Positions 51,175 to 60,812 of a stretch of 64,000 bases of DNA are shown here, in pieces; the first letter of the stretch is position 1, and each line of letters opens with the position of its first letter. The stretch is taken from positions 1 through 64,000 of the forward strand of contig NZ_JAHYJB010000007.1 of NCBI RefSeq assembly GCF_019429335.1, read 5' to 3'. Source of the DNA: Sulfurimonas sp. (lineage in GTDB: Bacteria; Campylobacterota; Campylobacteria; Campylobacterales; Sulfurimonadaceae). The notes below the pieces were generated by a model. It had not been told where the DNA came from and made no database searches. It worked only from the letters and a program-made list of their open reading frames with translations. The position numbers and the translations under genes are program-made.

Positions 51175-52475
51175 ACTTTTACCTCAAATCCCATATCAAT
51201 CTCTTGCGGTGGCGTCTCATAGGATGAGATGGGACTTTTCTTTGGAGTATCAAAAATGCGTATCTCTCTTGGCGTAATTTGTGATTCAATCAAAGCAGAA
51301 CGCAAAGAAGCGATACTCTCTTTTACAATCTCTTTAAACTCAGAACTATCCGAGTAGATGTGAATATTTATCTGATTCTCCTCATAAAGTGCGAGTTTTA
51401 ACTTTAGCTCCCCATACTCTTTTAGTTTCAAATCTATATCGCAGTAAAAGACGCTGTTTTTATCTTTTTTAATGTTAATACTTCCCTCCTCAAGGCTATC
51501 CCATGAGAATGGAAGGTAGAGCGAGGAGGAGTTTGAGAGGTGGGAGAGCATCTGAAAGTAATCTATCTGAAGCAGCAGTTTGTCTACATGTTTTAAAATT
51601 TCTGCCTGATTTGGATGCGGTGATTTTGCCATCTCCTCGCCCGCCTTTAGTAAAACAGCTTTTAAATCTTGTGATAAAATCTCCTTGACACTCTCATCCG
51701 CCGAGAGCTTTTGCACAGCGCTAAAGTGGGAGAGTTTAGGAATGAGAGCTGCGGTCTCTTTCGAAAAGAGCGGGTCTGCTTTTGAGAGCTGTTTCTCAAA
51801 ACCTTTAGTCGTTATGATGTCTGCACTTTTTAACTGCTCTGAGAGTTTTGAGACAATATTTTCAACGTCTTTTGCCAATAATGCCAAAACAGCTTTCTCG
51901 TTTTTGGGAGCCTGCAAAAGAGCGCTGTTTGATGCCTCTTTTAAAGTAGGTGTAGCCAACATCTCTTTTATATTTTGAGCAAGAAGTTTTACGCTTGGAA
52001 TCTCGCTTTTTTCTATACTTTTTTTAAGCGAGATAAGGATGTTTTTAAGCTCGACCTGAGGATTTTGCGCATTTTTGAGTCTGGATTCTAAAAAAACACC
52101 CGAATTTTCAAGCTTCTGTTTTAAAAGAGGCTCACTAAGCTCTTTGATATCGACGAGAAACTTCTTTAAGGCGCTCTCAATGGGCAGTGGATTTTTTTCG
52201 CTCTTTAGCACATTTAAAAGCTCTTTTACGGTGTTTGAAACATTGCCCAAATCTTTTAGCGTTGGATTGTTTTTTGCAAGATTTAAAAGAGCTTTGTCGG
52301 ACTCTGAGTTTTGAATGCTTCCTTTGAGCATGGAGTTTATAACGGACTTTAAATCTTTATCTTTTAAAATCGTCTCCATCTCTTTTGGTGTCGCCTCTTT
52401 TAAAACAACCGCCAACGCTCTGTTAGTGTTTGCAAGAGTAACGCCGAGCTGTTTGTTTGTAGATAGATTAATCAT
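51171..52475 (-). CDS. FliK-like/YlqG-like protein, hook-length control candidate
   Basis: A protein of about 434 residues with a long low-complexity N-terminal region rich in Lys, Leu, Ser and Asn and a folded C-terminus (about 320-430) whose pattern, LKLKLALYEENQINIHIYSD then SIASLRSALIESQITPREIR, resembles the FliK C-terminal domain. Pairing with a free FlhB C-domain repeats the ylqG-ylqH order of Bacillus. It may set export specificity or hook length. Start is taken as ATG 52475 (MINLSTNKQ); an ATG five codons earlier is possible. Confidence 0.7.
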   Translation of the reverse strand: MINLSTNKQLGVTLANTNRALAVVLKEATPKEMETILKDKDLKSVINSMLKGSIQNSESDKALLNLAKNNPTLKDLGNVSNTVKELLNVLKSEKNPLPIESALKKFLVDIKELSEPLLKQKLENSGVFLESRLKNAQNPQVELKNILISLKKSIEKSEIPSVKLLAQNIKEMLATPTLKEASNSALLQAPKNEKAVLALLAKDVENIVSKLSEQLKSADIITTKGFEKQLSKADPLFSKETAALIPKLSHFSAVQKLSADESVKEILSQDLKAVLLKAGEEMAKSPHPNQAEILKHVDKLLLQIDYFQMLSHLSNSSSLYLPFSWDSLEEGSINIKKDKNSVFYCDIDLKLKEYGELKLKLALYEENQINIHIYSDSSEFKEIVKESIASLRSALIESQITPREIRIFDTPKKSPISSYETPPQEIDMGFEVKV

Positions 52476-52535
52476 GTTAAAGTATATCATTTCTCAAATA
52501 AAAAGATGGAAATGGGTTTTTGAAGATAGTCTGAG

Positions 52536-52611
52536 TGGTCTCCCCACGAGGAATCGAACCTCGAGCTATCCCTTAGGAGGGGACTGCTTTATCCTATTAA
52601 GCGATGAGGAG
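52536..52611 (-). tRNA. tRNA-Arg (anticodon CCT)
   Basis: On the minus strand the acceptor CTCCTCA pairs with TGGGGAG, the discriminator is A and CCA is encoded (52538-52536). The anticodon loop CTCCTAA gives CCT, which decodes AGG. It stands alone. A TATAAT only two bases before the 5' end is too close to be its -10; TAGAAT about 20 bases upstream is better placed. Confidence 0.95.
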
Positions 52612-52728
52612 AAATTATAAGAGTAGAATTCTAGCATTAAAAACTTTCATTTTGTAAATCAACGCTTCTTTTGATGCTATATAATTTTTATTCAAGTATA
52701 ATTTCAAAAAATAATAAAAGGCTTTTTC

Positions 52729-53643
52729 ATGGCAAAACAACCTTCACTTCTAGAGCAGTTTCGCTCCTTTTGTTTTCAAAACAAGCCACAAGAACTTGGT
52801 GGTGCAATAGAGTATTTCTCTGTTTTTGGCGGCATGAGCTGGAGCGTTGACTTGAGCAAATCGCTTGAAGAGTTGATAGAGAGCAAGGTTTTAAAAAACT
52901 ACACCTATATTCACGGCGATATTACAAAACTTACACAAAGCGACAAAATTAGCCACTCCATATTAAGCGCTATCGCGGCAGGAGACGGCAAAGTTCACTC
53001 CGCACTAAAGCGGGCACGCATCTCAAGGGTTGAGGGAGAGGGAGCCATTGACAAACTCTGTGACAAAAATCTTCTAAAACGTGAGTACTCGCTTGAATCT
53101 CCGCCGATTGAAGATGATAAGGTAGATGAGAGACTAAACTTCAACACCCCTTTTATGCGCTTTTGGTTTGCTTTTGTCTCACCATACTTCAAAAGCATAA
53201 AAGATGGCGATTTCAAAGAAACAACAGAATCTTTTGCCAATCGCAAAAGCGATTTTTACGAACTTACTTTTAAAAAACTCTCCCATGAGCTTATAAAAAA
53301 GAGCCTCAAAGATGACCCGATTGTAGAGATTGGAAGCTATTGGGATAGAAATACGCAAATCGACATCTTAGCAAAGACAAAGTCGGGTAAAGTCGTTGCG
53401 GGAGTATGCAAATACTCCAACCAAAAAGCAAAAAAGAGTGAGCTGAGTAAGCTTCAAGAGCAGTGTCGCTTAGCCGAGCTAACGCCTAATATCTATGTTA
53501 TAGTCTCCAAAGGGGGCTTTTCAAACGAGCTAAAAGCCTTAAAGGGCGAAGATGTAAAACTCTTTGCGCTGAAAAACTTTAAAACACTAATAGAAGATTT
53601 GAGCGAAAAAGATTTTATAGAGTGCGTAGGAAAAAAATATTAA
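52729..53643 (+). CDS. DUF234-like protein without the usual ATPase domain
   Basis: A 304-residue protein resembling the C-terminal part of archaeal-type AAA ATPases: a winged-helix region (about 75-125, LSAIAAGDGKVHSALKRARI) and a DUF234-like PD-(D/E)XK fold (FMRFWFAFVSPY, then EIGSYWDRNTQIDILAKT and VVAGVCKYS at 222-230). D212 is kept, but the position before K228 that normally bears Glu is V226, so nuclease activity is doubtful. The N-terminal P-loop NTPase is missing. Role unknown. tex begins within its last codon. Confidence 0.7.
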   Translation: MAKQPSLLEQFRSFCFQNKPQELGGAIEYFSVFGGMSWSVDLSKSLEELIESKVLKNYTYIHGDITKLTQSDKISHSILSAIAAGDGKVHSALKRARISRVEGEGAIDKLCDKNLLKREYSLESPPIEDDKVDERLNFNTPFMRFWFAFVSPYFKSIKDGDFKETTESFANRKSDFYELTFKKLSHELIKKSLKDDPIVEIGSYWDRNTQIDILAKTKSGKVVAGVCKYSNQKAKKSELSKLQEQCRLAELTPNIYVIVSKGGFSNELKALKGEDVKLFALKNFKTLIEDLSEKDFIECVGKKY

Positions 53644-55738
53644 CAATTTAATAAATTTACTAACCAGAAAAACTGCTTTAAAAAAAGAACATGTAGAAAA
53701 TATTTTAAAGCTTCTTGATGAGGGTGCTACTATCCCGTTTATCGCACGCTATCGCAAAGAGATGACGGGCGGAGCGGATGATGAAGTGCTCCGTGAATTT
53801 GAGACTCTGTTTCTTAGTGCCAAAAAACTCTTAGAGAGAAAAGAGGAGATTTTAAGGCTTATTGCCGAGAGAGCAACTCTGAGCGAAACAATCAAAAAAA
53901 GCATAGAAGATGCTGATAGTTTGCGTGTTTTAGAGGATATCTACCGTCCATATAAAGAGAAGAAAAATTCTCGTGCGGCAACTGCCATAGAGAATGGTCT
54001 CTCTCCTCTTGCAGATATTTTAGAAAAAGTGCGACTTAGCGAAGCCGAATTCAAAGCAAAGGCGAAAGAGTTTGTAAAAGGGGGTATCCCCTCCGTAGAT
54101 GAAGCGGTGCAGGGTGCGCAGGATATTTTGGCAGAGCGTTATGCCGATATGCCTCGTGAGCGTGAGTCCATAAGAAACAACATGCTTCGCCATGGAGTTT
54201 TAGAGATTAAAAAGAGAAAAAACTTTGATGAAAACGGAACTTTTAAAAACTTTGCGGGTAAAAGTGAAAAAGTGGCTCACATGCCGTCTCACCGCTATCT
54301 TGCCATAATGCGCGGGGTTAAAGAAAAGGAGCTCTCCGTAAAGATAACTATCAATACTGATTACATTGAAGCAAATATAAAAGAGTACAAAATCCCCCGC
54401 AATGCTTCAAGTTCAAAAGAACTGCTTTTTGAAGCTTACAAAGATGGACTAAAGAGGCTTATGCTTCCTTCCCTTGAGAGAGAAGTTCAAGGAGAGTTAA
54501 AAGAGAGAGCCGACATAGCCGCAATTTCGGTCTTTGGAAAAAACCTAAATCAACTTCTTATGACTCCACCTGTTACAAAAAGAGTTATATTGGGCGTTGA
54601 CCCTGCATTTAGAACGGGGTGTAAACTGGCCGTTATTGATGAAAACGGAAACTACCTTGAGTCATGCGTTATCTATCCGACAGAGCCTCAGAAGGATTAT
54701 GAAAACTCCAAAAACAGAGTACTAACACTAACTTCCATATATAACATAACGGGTGTGGCTATCGGGAACGGAACAGGTTCAAGAGAGACGCAGGAGTTTT
54801 TTGCACGACTTAACAGGGATGAGAATGCGAAACTAAACTACACGGTCGTCTCAGAAGCAGGTGCATCCGTCTACTCCGCTTCAAAGATTGCTTCGCAGGA
54901 GTACCCGAATCTTGACGTAACCATAAGAGGCGCTATCTCTATCGCTCAAAGACTTCAAGACCCGATGGCTGCACTTGTTAAAATAGACCCGAAAAGTTTA
55001 GGTATCGGGCAGTATCAGCATGATGTAGACCAAAAACTTTTGGAGAAAAAACTGGGCGATGTTACGCAAGATCTCGTAAACCGCGTAGGAGTTGATATAA
55101 ACTCCGCATCTCTCTCGCTTCTGGCTTACGTTGCAGGTATAGGTGTAAAAATAGCCCAAAATATAATCGCTTTTAGAGAAGAAAACGGGGCTTTTTACAC
55201 AAAAGAGCAACTCTTGAAAGTAAAGGGTTTGGGCAAAAAAGCGTACGAGCAGGCCGTAGGATTTATCCGCATCAAAAACTCCAAAAATATTTTTGACAAC
55301 AGCGGAATCCATCCTGAGAGTTACGAAGTTGCTAAAAAACTTCTCGCTATTGATTTGGCAACTGTTGATATCAAGTAAAAAGCAAAAGAGTTGGGCGTCG
55401 GAGAAGAGACGCTAAAAGATATCATCAAAGAGCTGCAAAAACCCGGTTTTGACCCAAGAGAAGAGTTGCCGCCCATCCCGTTTAAAGAGGGCATAACAGA
55501 TATTAAAATGCTGAGTGTAGGAAGTTTTGTCTCTGGAGTTGTAAGAAATATTGCCGATTTTGGGGCATTTGTGGATATCGGGCTTAAAAATGACGGCATG
55601 ATTCACATCTCAAAAATGAGCGCAACAAAAATTTCTCATCCGCTTGAGGTGCTCTCTCTAAACCAGTATCTGCCTCAAATCGAGGTTGTCTCAATAGATG
55701 AAGAGAGAGGGAAAGTGGGGCTTAGCCTTGTAGGCTAA
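53639..55738 (+). pseudogene. tex: tex, transcription/RNA-binding S1 protein, interrupted by an in-frame stop
   Basis: Tex is a large RNA-binding protein (about 700-770 residues) with a helical N-part, a YqgF-like RNase H fold, HhH motifs and a C-terminal S1 domain. All parts are here in one frame: TIPFIARYRKEMTGG (N-part), GVDPAFRTGCKLAVIDENG (YqgF), QLLKVKGLGKKAYEQAVGFI (HhH) and SVGSFVSGVVRNIADFGAFV (S1). A TAA at 55376-55378 splits it between HhH and S1. The sequence resumes in frame at once with KAKELGVGEETL. The homologous N-terminus begins upstream of the first ATG (53762), and the only codon with a well-placed Shine-Dalgarno (AGGA at 53628-53631) is ATT at 53639. It may be a decaying gene, a split gene or a sequencing error. 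Confidence 0.8.
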
Positions 55739-55742
55739 GCTC

Positions 55743-56495
55743 TTAAAAACGAAGCATTAAACCTGCGTAAAAGCCTGAAAAATCGATGTCCAGTTTTGCA
55801 TCCACACTGCTTTCATCAATATCTAGTTTTTGAACTCTGTAACCGACCTCTAAAGCAGGTTGAACGGCAGGGGTAAAATCAAACGTATAATCAACTTTTG
55901 CTCTTATGTCATAAACCGTAGAGTCACCTGTAGTTACATACTTTACGTCCGTCTCTAAACCTATATCTGTTGAGGGGATCTCAACTCTTGCTCTAACGTA
56001 CAGAAGCGGAACGGCAAAAGTCACGCTGTCGCTATAGCCGGTAAATGTCCCCGAAGGAGATGCACTGTAGGATGCGTCAACGATTTTAATATCCAGTCCC
56101 AAGTCAAGTGTAATCCAAGAGGTGTTGTCAAGAATATTGTAGTATGGAATAATATCATACTGTTTCATATCATAAGAGAGTGCCGATGTATTTGCTCCAA
56201 TATCAAAATCTTTAAACTGCCCAGTTGCCAAACCACTCTCCTCTATAGAAACATACTCAACTCTAAGATTTGGCAAAATCGGAACCGGATGTTTTATAAG
56301 AGCCCAAACATATGTCTCAGTCTTGTCATTTTCGCTCGATGTATAACTACCATTAGCTCCGCCGTCGGTGTAACTTGCACTACCCTTTGGAGTCTGCATC
56401 CAAGCTCCCGCGCCCATTTCAACCCTCGTAAAATCCGCCATTACGCTTGAAGCTAAAAGTGCCGTACATGTAAGTGAATAAAAAACTTTTTTCAT
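55743..56495 (-). CDS. outer-membrane beta-barrel protein (TIGR04219-like)
   Basis: A 250-residue secreted protein with signal peptide KKVFYSLTCTALLASSVMA. The rest consists of alternating strands rich in Tyr, Thr and Ser, and ends with phenylalanine in FYAGLMLRF, the outer-membrane barrel sorting signal. VEMGAGAWMQTPKGS and KHPVPILPNLRVEY agree with TIGR04219 proteins. Function unknown, perhaps a pore. It stands alone, convergent to tex. Confidence 0.85.
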   Translation of the reverse strand: MKKVFYSLTCTALLASSVMADFTRVEMGAGAWMQTPKGSASYTDGGANGSYTSSENDKTETYVWALIKHPVPILPNLRVEYVSIEESGLATGQFKDFDIGANTSALSYDMKQYDIIPYYNILDNTSWITLDLGLDIKIVDASYSASPSGTFTGYSDSVTFAVPLLYVRARVEIPSTDIGLETDVKYVTTGDSTVYDIRAKVDYTFDFTPAVQPALEVGYRVQKLDIDESSVDAKLDIDFSGFYAGLMLRF

Positions 56496-56589
56496 TGGTC
56501 AATCCTTATATAAATTACAATTATTGTATCAAAATTTTGCTTGATTGGTATAGGGCAAAAGCCCTATAAAAGAAGGAGAAAGAGAATAA

Positions 56590-57093
56590 TTATTTAACTG
56601 CGGCGATTGCAGCATCGTAGTTTGGCTCTTCTGTGATTTCCGGAACAATCTCTTTATAAGTAACAACACCATCAGCGTCTACTACGAAGATTGCTCTACA
56701 TGTAACACCGGCAAGAACAGAACCGCCAAGTAAAACACCGTAAGCGTTAGCGAAATCTTTGTTTCTGAAGTCAGATGCAACAGTCAACTTATCGATTCCC
56801 TCTGCAGCACAGAATCTTCCTGCAGCAAATGGTAAATCCATAGAAACAACAGTAGTTTCAACACCCTCTAATGAAGCTGCTTTGGCATTGAAGTTGCGAG
56901 TCTCTGTAGCGCATACGCCGGTATCTAATGATGGAACAACTACAATCAGTTGCTTAACTCCTTGAGCGCCACCAACTACTACATCACCTAAACCAGCCGA
57001 ATTTACGACTGTAACTTCAGGTGCTTTGTCACCTACATTTACCTGATTTCCTAATAACTCTACGTCTGTACCCTTGAATTTTGTAGTTGCCAT
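56590..57093 (-). CDS. tpx: thiol peroxidase Tpx
   Basis: Atypical 2-Cys peroxiredoxin reducing peroxides with thioredoxin. The peroxidatic C61 lies in PSLDTGVCATETRNF and the resolving C95 in GRFCAAEG, at the same numbers as in E. coli Tpx. The length is 167 residues. RBS AAGGAG precedes the ATG. Its 5' region holds a copy of the dispersed structured repeat and a TTGACAC/GTGTCAA palindrome. Confidence 0.97.
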   Translation of the reverse strand: MATTKFKGTDVELLGNQVNVGDKAPEVTVVNSAGLGDVVVGGAQGVKQLIVVVPSLDTGVCATETRNFNAKAASLEGVETTVVSMDLPFAAGRFCAAEGIDKLTVASDFRNKDFANAYGVLLGGSVLAGVTCRAIFVVDADGVVTYKEIVPEITEEPNYDAAIAAVK

Positions 57094-57126
57094 TTTGGCT
57101 CCTTAATAATATTTTAAACGATGTCG

Positions 57127-57187
57127 GAGGTAACTCCACCATCTACGCTAGCCGCTAAGGCACTAAAGCTTGACACATTCGTGTCAA
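57127..57187 (-). repeat. dispersed structured repeat, copy 4, upstream of tpx
   Basis: On the minus strand: hairpin A TTGACAC/GTGTCAA (57187-57170, loop GAAT), core AAGCTTTAGTGCC then TTAGCGGCTAGCG (57172-57143), and hairpin B around GGAG/CTCC with outer GATG/CATC. The core matches the copy at 42569-42598 in 27 of 30 positions. It would lie in the tpx leader if transcription starts at the TATACT near 57218. Confidence 0.65.
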
Positions 57188-57282
57188 ATGATTCACTATA
57201 TTTTGTGCGGGAAGTATATTTTAAATCGGATAACTTAACTCTTAATTAGAAAAAGAGTAGTTTATACTAAGTGTTCTTTAAG

Positions 57283-58260
57283 CTAAATGACACTTTTTGG
57301 ACAAACTTCTAACTCTTCAATCAGACTAAACATGCCCTTTTCATACATATCTAAAGCCACCCTCCCTATCATTGCTGCATTATCCGAGCAGTATTTCAAC
57401 TCGCTTAGAAGCAGTGATGCGCCGTAAGGTTTTAACAGCCCCTCTATTTGTGATCGCAGATATAGATTTGCACTCGCTCCGCCTACTATTGCGAATGCTT
57501 GCGGCGTAACATCTTTAAAATATTTCTTTAGTTTTTGGATGATATGCGCCGTTGCTATATGCTCAAATGAAGCGGCAATATCTTTATAGTCATCCTCAAA
57601 CGCACTCTCAACTGCCAGCCTTACAGAGTTTTTCAGTCCTGAATATGAAAAAGCTATAAGCGGAGATTGGTGAAGCGGAACCGTAAAGTTATACCTTTTT
57701 CTATCACCGTCCTTTGCAAGTTTCTCTATAACTGGCCCTCCAGGGTAGCCTAGTTTCATCATTTTTGCAACTTTGTCAAAACTCTCCCCGAAGCTGTCAT
57801 CCATGCTTTTGGCAACAGTTTTTATCTCCCCTAGACTTTTAACTTCCATAACCTGAGTATGCCCACCCGAGACAAGCAAGACGGTAAGCGGAAAGTGCGT
57901 CTCTTTCTCTATAAAAAGAGAGTAGATATGCCCAACAAGATGATTTACGCCTATAATGGGGATATTTAGTGAAATAGAGAGGGCTTTTGCCATAACGACG
58001 CCCTCTACAAGCGTGACACTAAGACCTGGAGTTGTAGTAACCGCAACAGCTTTTAACTCGCTGAAATAGGGCTTGCACTCCTCCAAAATACGAGGAAGAG
58101 CCTCTGCGTGAAGTCTGGCTGCCAGTTCTGGAACGACACCGCCGTAAACACTGTGTTCCAACTCCTGCGATATTTTTTTATGAAAAAGAAGCTTTTTTGT
58201 GGCAATCTCTGTTATAGCGATAGCGCTGTCGTCGCATGAGCTTTCAATACTTAATATCAA
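57283..58260 (-). CDS. tsaD: tRNA N6-threonylcarbamoyladenosine synthase subunit TsaD
   Basis: Transfers threonylcarbamoyl to A37 of tRNAs reading ANN codons. The metal-binding motif appears as [11 protein letters not shown], with HAEALPRI earlier and the nucleotide loops SGGHTQVM and [11 protein letters not shown]. The length of 325 residues is normal. It lies two bases after the D12 methyltransferase gene and reads as the end of the dxr-to-tsaD unit. Confidence 0.96.
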   Translation of the reverse strand: MILSIESSCDDSAIAITEIATKKLLFHKKISQELEHSVYGGVVPELAARLHAEALPRILEECKPYFSELKAVAVTTTPGLSVTLVEGVVMAKALSISLNIPIIGVNHLVGHIYSLFIEKETHFPLTVLLVSGGHTQVMEVKSLGEIKTVAKSMDDSFGESFDKVAKMMKLGYPGGPVIEKLAKDGDRKRYNFTVPLHQSPLIAFSYSGLKNSVRLAVESAFEDDYKDIAASFEHIATAHIIQKLKKYFKDVTPQAFAIVGGASANLYLRSQIEGLLKPYGASLLLSELKYCSDNAAMIGRVALDMYEKGMFSLIEELEVCPKSVI

Positions 58261-58262
58261 AT

Positions 58263-59267
58263 CTAATCCTTTTGCAAAATGTGCAGATACTCATAAGTCA
58301 AATCTGCTTTGTGGTTTCTGTTCGCAGTCTTGTCTGCTTTAAACCTCTGATACTCTTTCGTTTTCAAATCATATTTACCGTACTTTGACATGATATTTTT
58401 AACATCATCTTCGCGCATAAGCCCCTCGTTGTTATAACTCAAAAAGATATATTTGAAGTTCGCATTTTTGATAAGCTCTTCAAAGCTATGTGCAACTTCA
58501 TTTTTTTTGCAATAACTAGAGCGATTATACTCTCTAAGTCCGGTTTTGCCTTTTGGAACAAACTCATCATAAAGTGCGATAGTATTTAAAATATGGTAGT
58601 TCGCACTATATTGTCTTTGGTTGTAGGGTGGATCAAGATACAAAATGTCCCCCTCAATCTTTTTTATCAACTCATTGCTGTCGCTCTTATAGACCTCATG
58701 AGAGTTATCGTTAAGCTCGAAATATGCAGGCTCCAAAACAAGCTCTTTTTGTGCCGATTTTTTAAGATGCTTTAGAAATGCTCCGTAAACCGAAGCCGTA
58801 TTTGCGACTTTATCGGCACTCTCCAAAAGTGAAGCCAACAGAAAATAGTACATGCTGTCGTCTATCTTTTTGCGTTCCCCCCACTCTTTTAGCTTTGTTC
58901 TCATCATATCTATTTTTTTACCGTTAATATCGCTAAAATATTGTCGCCCGCTCCCACTACCCATGCAGTAATGATTGTAGATAAAACCACTGTCTATAAG
59001 TGCTAAAGAGTTTAGCTCTTCTATAAAATCTTCTTTATTTTTTATCTCTTTATGATTTTGGATATAGTTTTTGTTAAGTACATAGCTATAATCTTCCAGA
59101 TCATTACTGATAACTTTTTTGACATCTTTTTTAAAAATCCGCCCGACAATCCCCGTCCCCGCAAAAATATCGCAAAATACCTTCTGGGATAAATCATCCC
59201 CTACAACATCTATAATTCCTTCTTTTAAAAACGATGCTAGTTTGAGTTTTGAGCCGATGTAGTTCAT
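58263..59267 (-). CDS. D12-class adenine-specific DNA methyltransferase
   Basis: A 334-residue N6-adenine methyltransferase of the Dam/DpnM class. The N-terminal NYIGSKLKL block, SAM motif [12 protein letters not shown] (35-45) and catalytic motif IV DPPY (212-215, [15 protein letters not shown]) are in the alpha-class order, with a target-recognition region of about 150 residues between. It overlaps the XRE gene by four bases and, with it, forms the left half of a five-gene restriction-modification-like island. Confidence 0.92.
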   Translation of the reverse strand: MNYIGSKLKLASFLKEGIIDVVGDDLSQKVFCDIFAGTGIVGRIFKKDVKKVISNDLEDYSYVLNKNYIQNHKEIKNKEDFIEELNSLALIDSGFIYNHYCMGSGSGRQYFSDINGKKIDMMRTKLKEWGERKKIDDSMYYFLLASLLESADKVANTASVYGAFLKHLKKSAQKELVLEPAYFELNDNSHEVYKSDSNELIKKIEGDILYLDPPYNQRQYSANYHILNTIALYDEFVPKGKTGLREYNRSSYCKKNEVAHSFEELIKNANFKYIFLSYNNEGLMREDDVKNIMSKYGKYDLKTKEYQRFKADKTANRNHKADLTYEYLHILQKD

Positions 59268-59476
59268 TTTTTCTCTTTTTCTTTTATGATTTCAAGGGGA
59301 CTAATATCAAAAAACTCTGCAAGTTCTACAACATTACTTTTAATGGGATTGAATTTTTCAGACAAGATATTTGATAATTGATTTTTTGAAATGCCAAGCA
59401 TCTCAGCCAATTCAATCTGACTATTTATCTTCTTTTGTGCCATCAATTCTTTTACCTTGAATTTGTTTATTTTCAA
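59264..59476 (-). CDS. XRE-type helix-turn-helix protein, likely R-M controller
   Basis: A 70-residue single-domain DNA-binding protein. The helix-turn-helix is SQIELAEMLGISKNQLSNIL, followed by NVVELAEFFDISPLEIIKEK. The size and place, just before a methyltransferase and after nuclease genes, fit controller (C) proteins that time R-M expression. A lysine-rich tail overlaps the methyltransferase start. Confidence 0.88.
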   Translation of the reverse strand: MKINKFKVKELMAQKKINSQIELAEMLGISKNQLSNILSEKFNPIKSNVVELAEFFDISPLEIIKEKEKK

Positions 59477-59529
59477 AATTATATCCTATCTTAACTTAAA
59501 ATACAAATATTTTATTAACTTTTTAATCT

Positions 59530-60189
59530 TTATTTATTAACTATTTTATTTAATTCTTCCCGCCATTTATATGGGTCGTACCAAAAACAGCCAACACATC
59601 CACTCTCATCACTTTTTGATTTACCTTGCCAACTCTTATCGCCGACATGCCAAAAATAAATCCCTAGAAAGTTTCCTCTTTCTCCAGTTTTAACACATTT
59701 TTCACATTGTCGTGATTTGAGTAAATTATTACTTCGGGTAAGTAAAATAAACTTTGATTTTATTTCATCTTCACTCATGGATACTTTATTTTCTTCTTCA
59801 TCATTTTCCCATCTAATTTGTGGAAACTTATGGTCAATTTCTAACTCTTTTGGTGCGAATTCTCTTAAAAATAGAGCTTCTACATTTTTATAAAGTATTT
59901 TGATTTTTCTAGCGAGACTTACTGGAATCCCTGTTCTCACTTTTGTATCATCCAAAACTTCTAATGTCTCTAATTTTCTATGAACTGTATTCATATCGCA
60001 AGTTTTGCAAAATCGAACTTTATAAAAATTATCTTTTTCATCTTTCGCCAATTGTATGCCACTATGTCGCCACACTTGCCATGTTTTTGCTTGCCCCGAT
60101 TTTAACTCACATTTTGTACAATGCCAATTTAAATCTTTTAAAACTTCCCAATCATTATGCGAGGTTGTGTTCGGTTTAAATGGATTCAA
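59530..60189 (-). CDS. HNH restriction endonuclease with zinc-binding cysteine pairs
   Basis: A 219-residue putative endonuclease. Three Cys pairs (C24/C27, C61/C64, C162/C165) could bind zinc. The HNH core is LEIDHKFPQIRW with H120, then TRSNNLLKSRQCEKC with N154-N155 and later histidines. Such enzymes are found among type II and IIS restriction systems. Its start overlaps the upstream 208-residue gene by four bases. Base use is visibly more AT-rich than in tsaD or dxr, which suggests recent transfer. Its target is unknown. Confidence 0.78.
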   Translation of the reverse strand: MNPFKPNTTSHNDWEVLKDLNWHCTKCELKSGQAKTWQVWRHSGIQLAKDEKDNFYKVRFCKTCDMNTVHRKLETLEVLDDTKVRTGIPVSLARKIKILYKNVEALFLREFAPKELEIDHKFPQIRWENDEEENKVSMSEDEIKSKFILLTRSNNLLKSRQCEKCVKTGERGNFLGIYFWHVGDKSWQGKSKSDESGCVGCFWYDPYKWREELNKIVNK

Positions 60190-60812
60190 TTTTTACCCTT
60201 TTGTAACCATATAATATCAGACAAAACTTCTCCTGCCCCAAAATCTAATTTACAAAGATTTTCAGTAGAAAAGTTATTGATATATATGTCTATTGATGAT
60301 TTCAATTGAATTATCTCTGATTTCATCTTCCAATGTTGCATTTCTAAACCATCATATAGAACAACAAATAATCTATTTTTTAAATGTTTTCTACCTTCTT
60401 GACTCTGATTTTCATAAAGCCACTGAATCAACTCTTTTTTATGTTCCTTAGCATATTCATAAGGTTTTCCAAATCCTTTTGGAAAAATTGATGTTTTGTG
60501 ATCAAAAGGAATATCGGTGATTTTAAAATCAATCAATTTGTCATAAATATTTTTATTTGCTTCAACATTATCATGTGATGTAAAAATATCTTCCGCTACC
60601 ATGGCTGACCAATAATTGTACCAACGGTTTAATGCGTAATCTCTAAGTTCTTGACTAAATTGCTCTGTTTTTTTCAATAAGCTTTCAAAAGTATATGTTT
60701 TATATATAAAGTTTGTATCTCTATCCCAAGAATCGGATTGTTTTCTGCCCCATCTATATGGGTAACATAACCTTTTCTTTAATTCTTTCTCAACTCTTAG
60801 TAAATCCATCAA
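60186..60812 (-). CDS. putative PD-(D/E)XK restriction-type nuclease
   Basis: A 208-residue protein between a methyltransferase and an HNH nuclease gene, overlapping both by four bases. I know no close family. IDFKITDIPFDHKTSIFP (94-111) has the spacing of a PD-(D/E)XK active site, with D95 on the first strand and D104-x-K106 on the second. RWYNYWSAMVAEDIF (63-77) could supply the helix glutamate. It may be a second restriction enzyme or a subunit of the HNH enzyme. The nuclease call is inference. Confidence 0.6.
   Translation of the reverse strand: MMDLLRVEKELKKRLCYPYRWGRKQSDSWDRDTNFIYKTYTFESLLKKTEQFSQELRDYALNRWYNYWSAMVAEDIFTSHDNVEANKNIYDKLIDFKITDIPFDHKTSIFPKGFGKPYEYAKEHKKELIQWLYENQSQEGRKHLKNRLFVVLYDGLEMQHWKMKSEIIQLKSSIDIYINNFSTENLCKLDFGAGEVLSDIIWLQKGKN

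Noticed and set aside
52614-52619. TATAAT just before tRNA-Arg(CCT) on the minus strand
   Set aside because: Only two bases separate it from the mature 5' end, so transcription would start inside the tRNA. A box further upstream is more likely.
57170-57187. TTGACAC/GTGTCAA upstream of tpx as a peroxide-regulator operator
   Set aside because: It coincides with hairpin A of a dispersed repeat found at other loci, so a tpx-specific operator is not supported.
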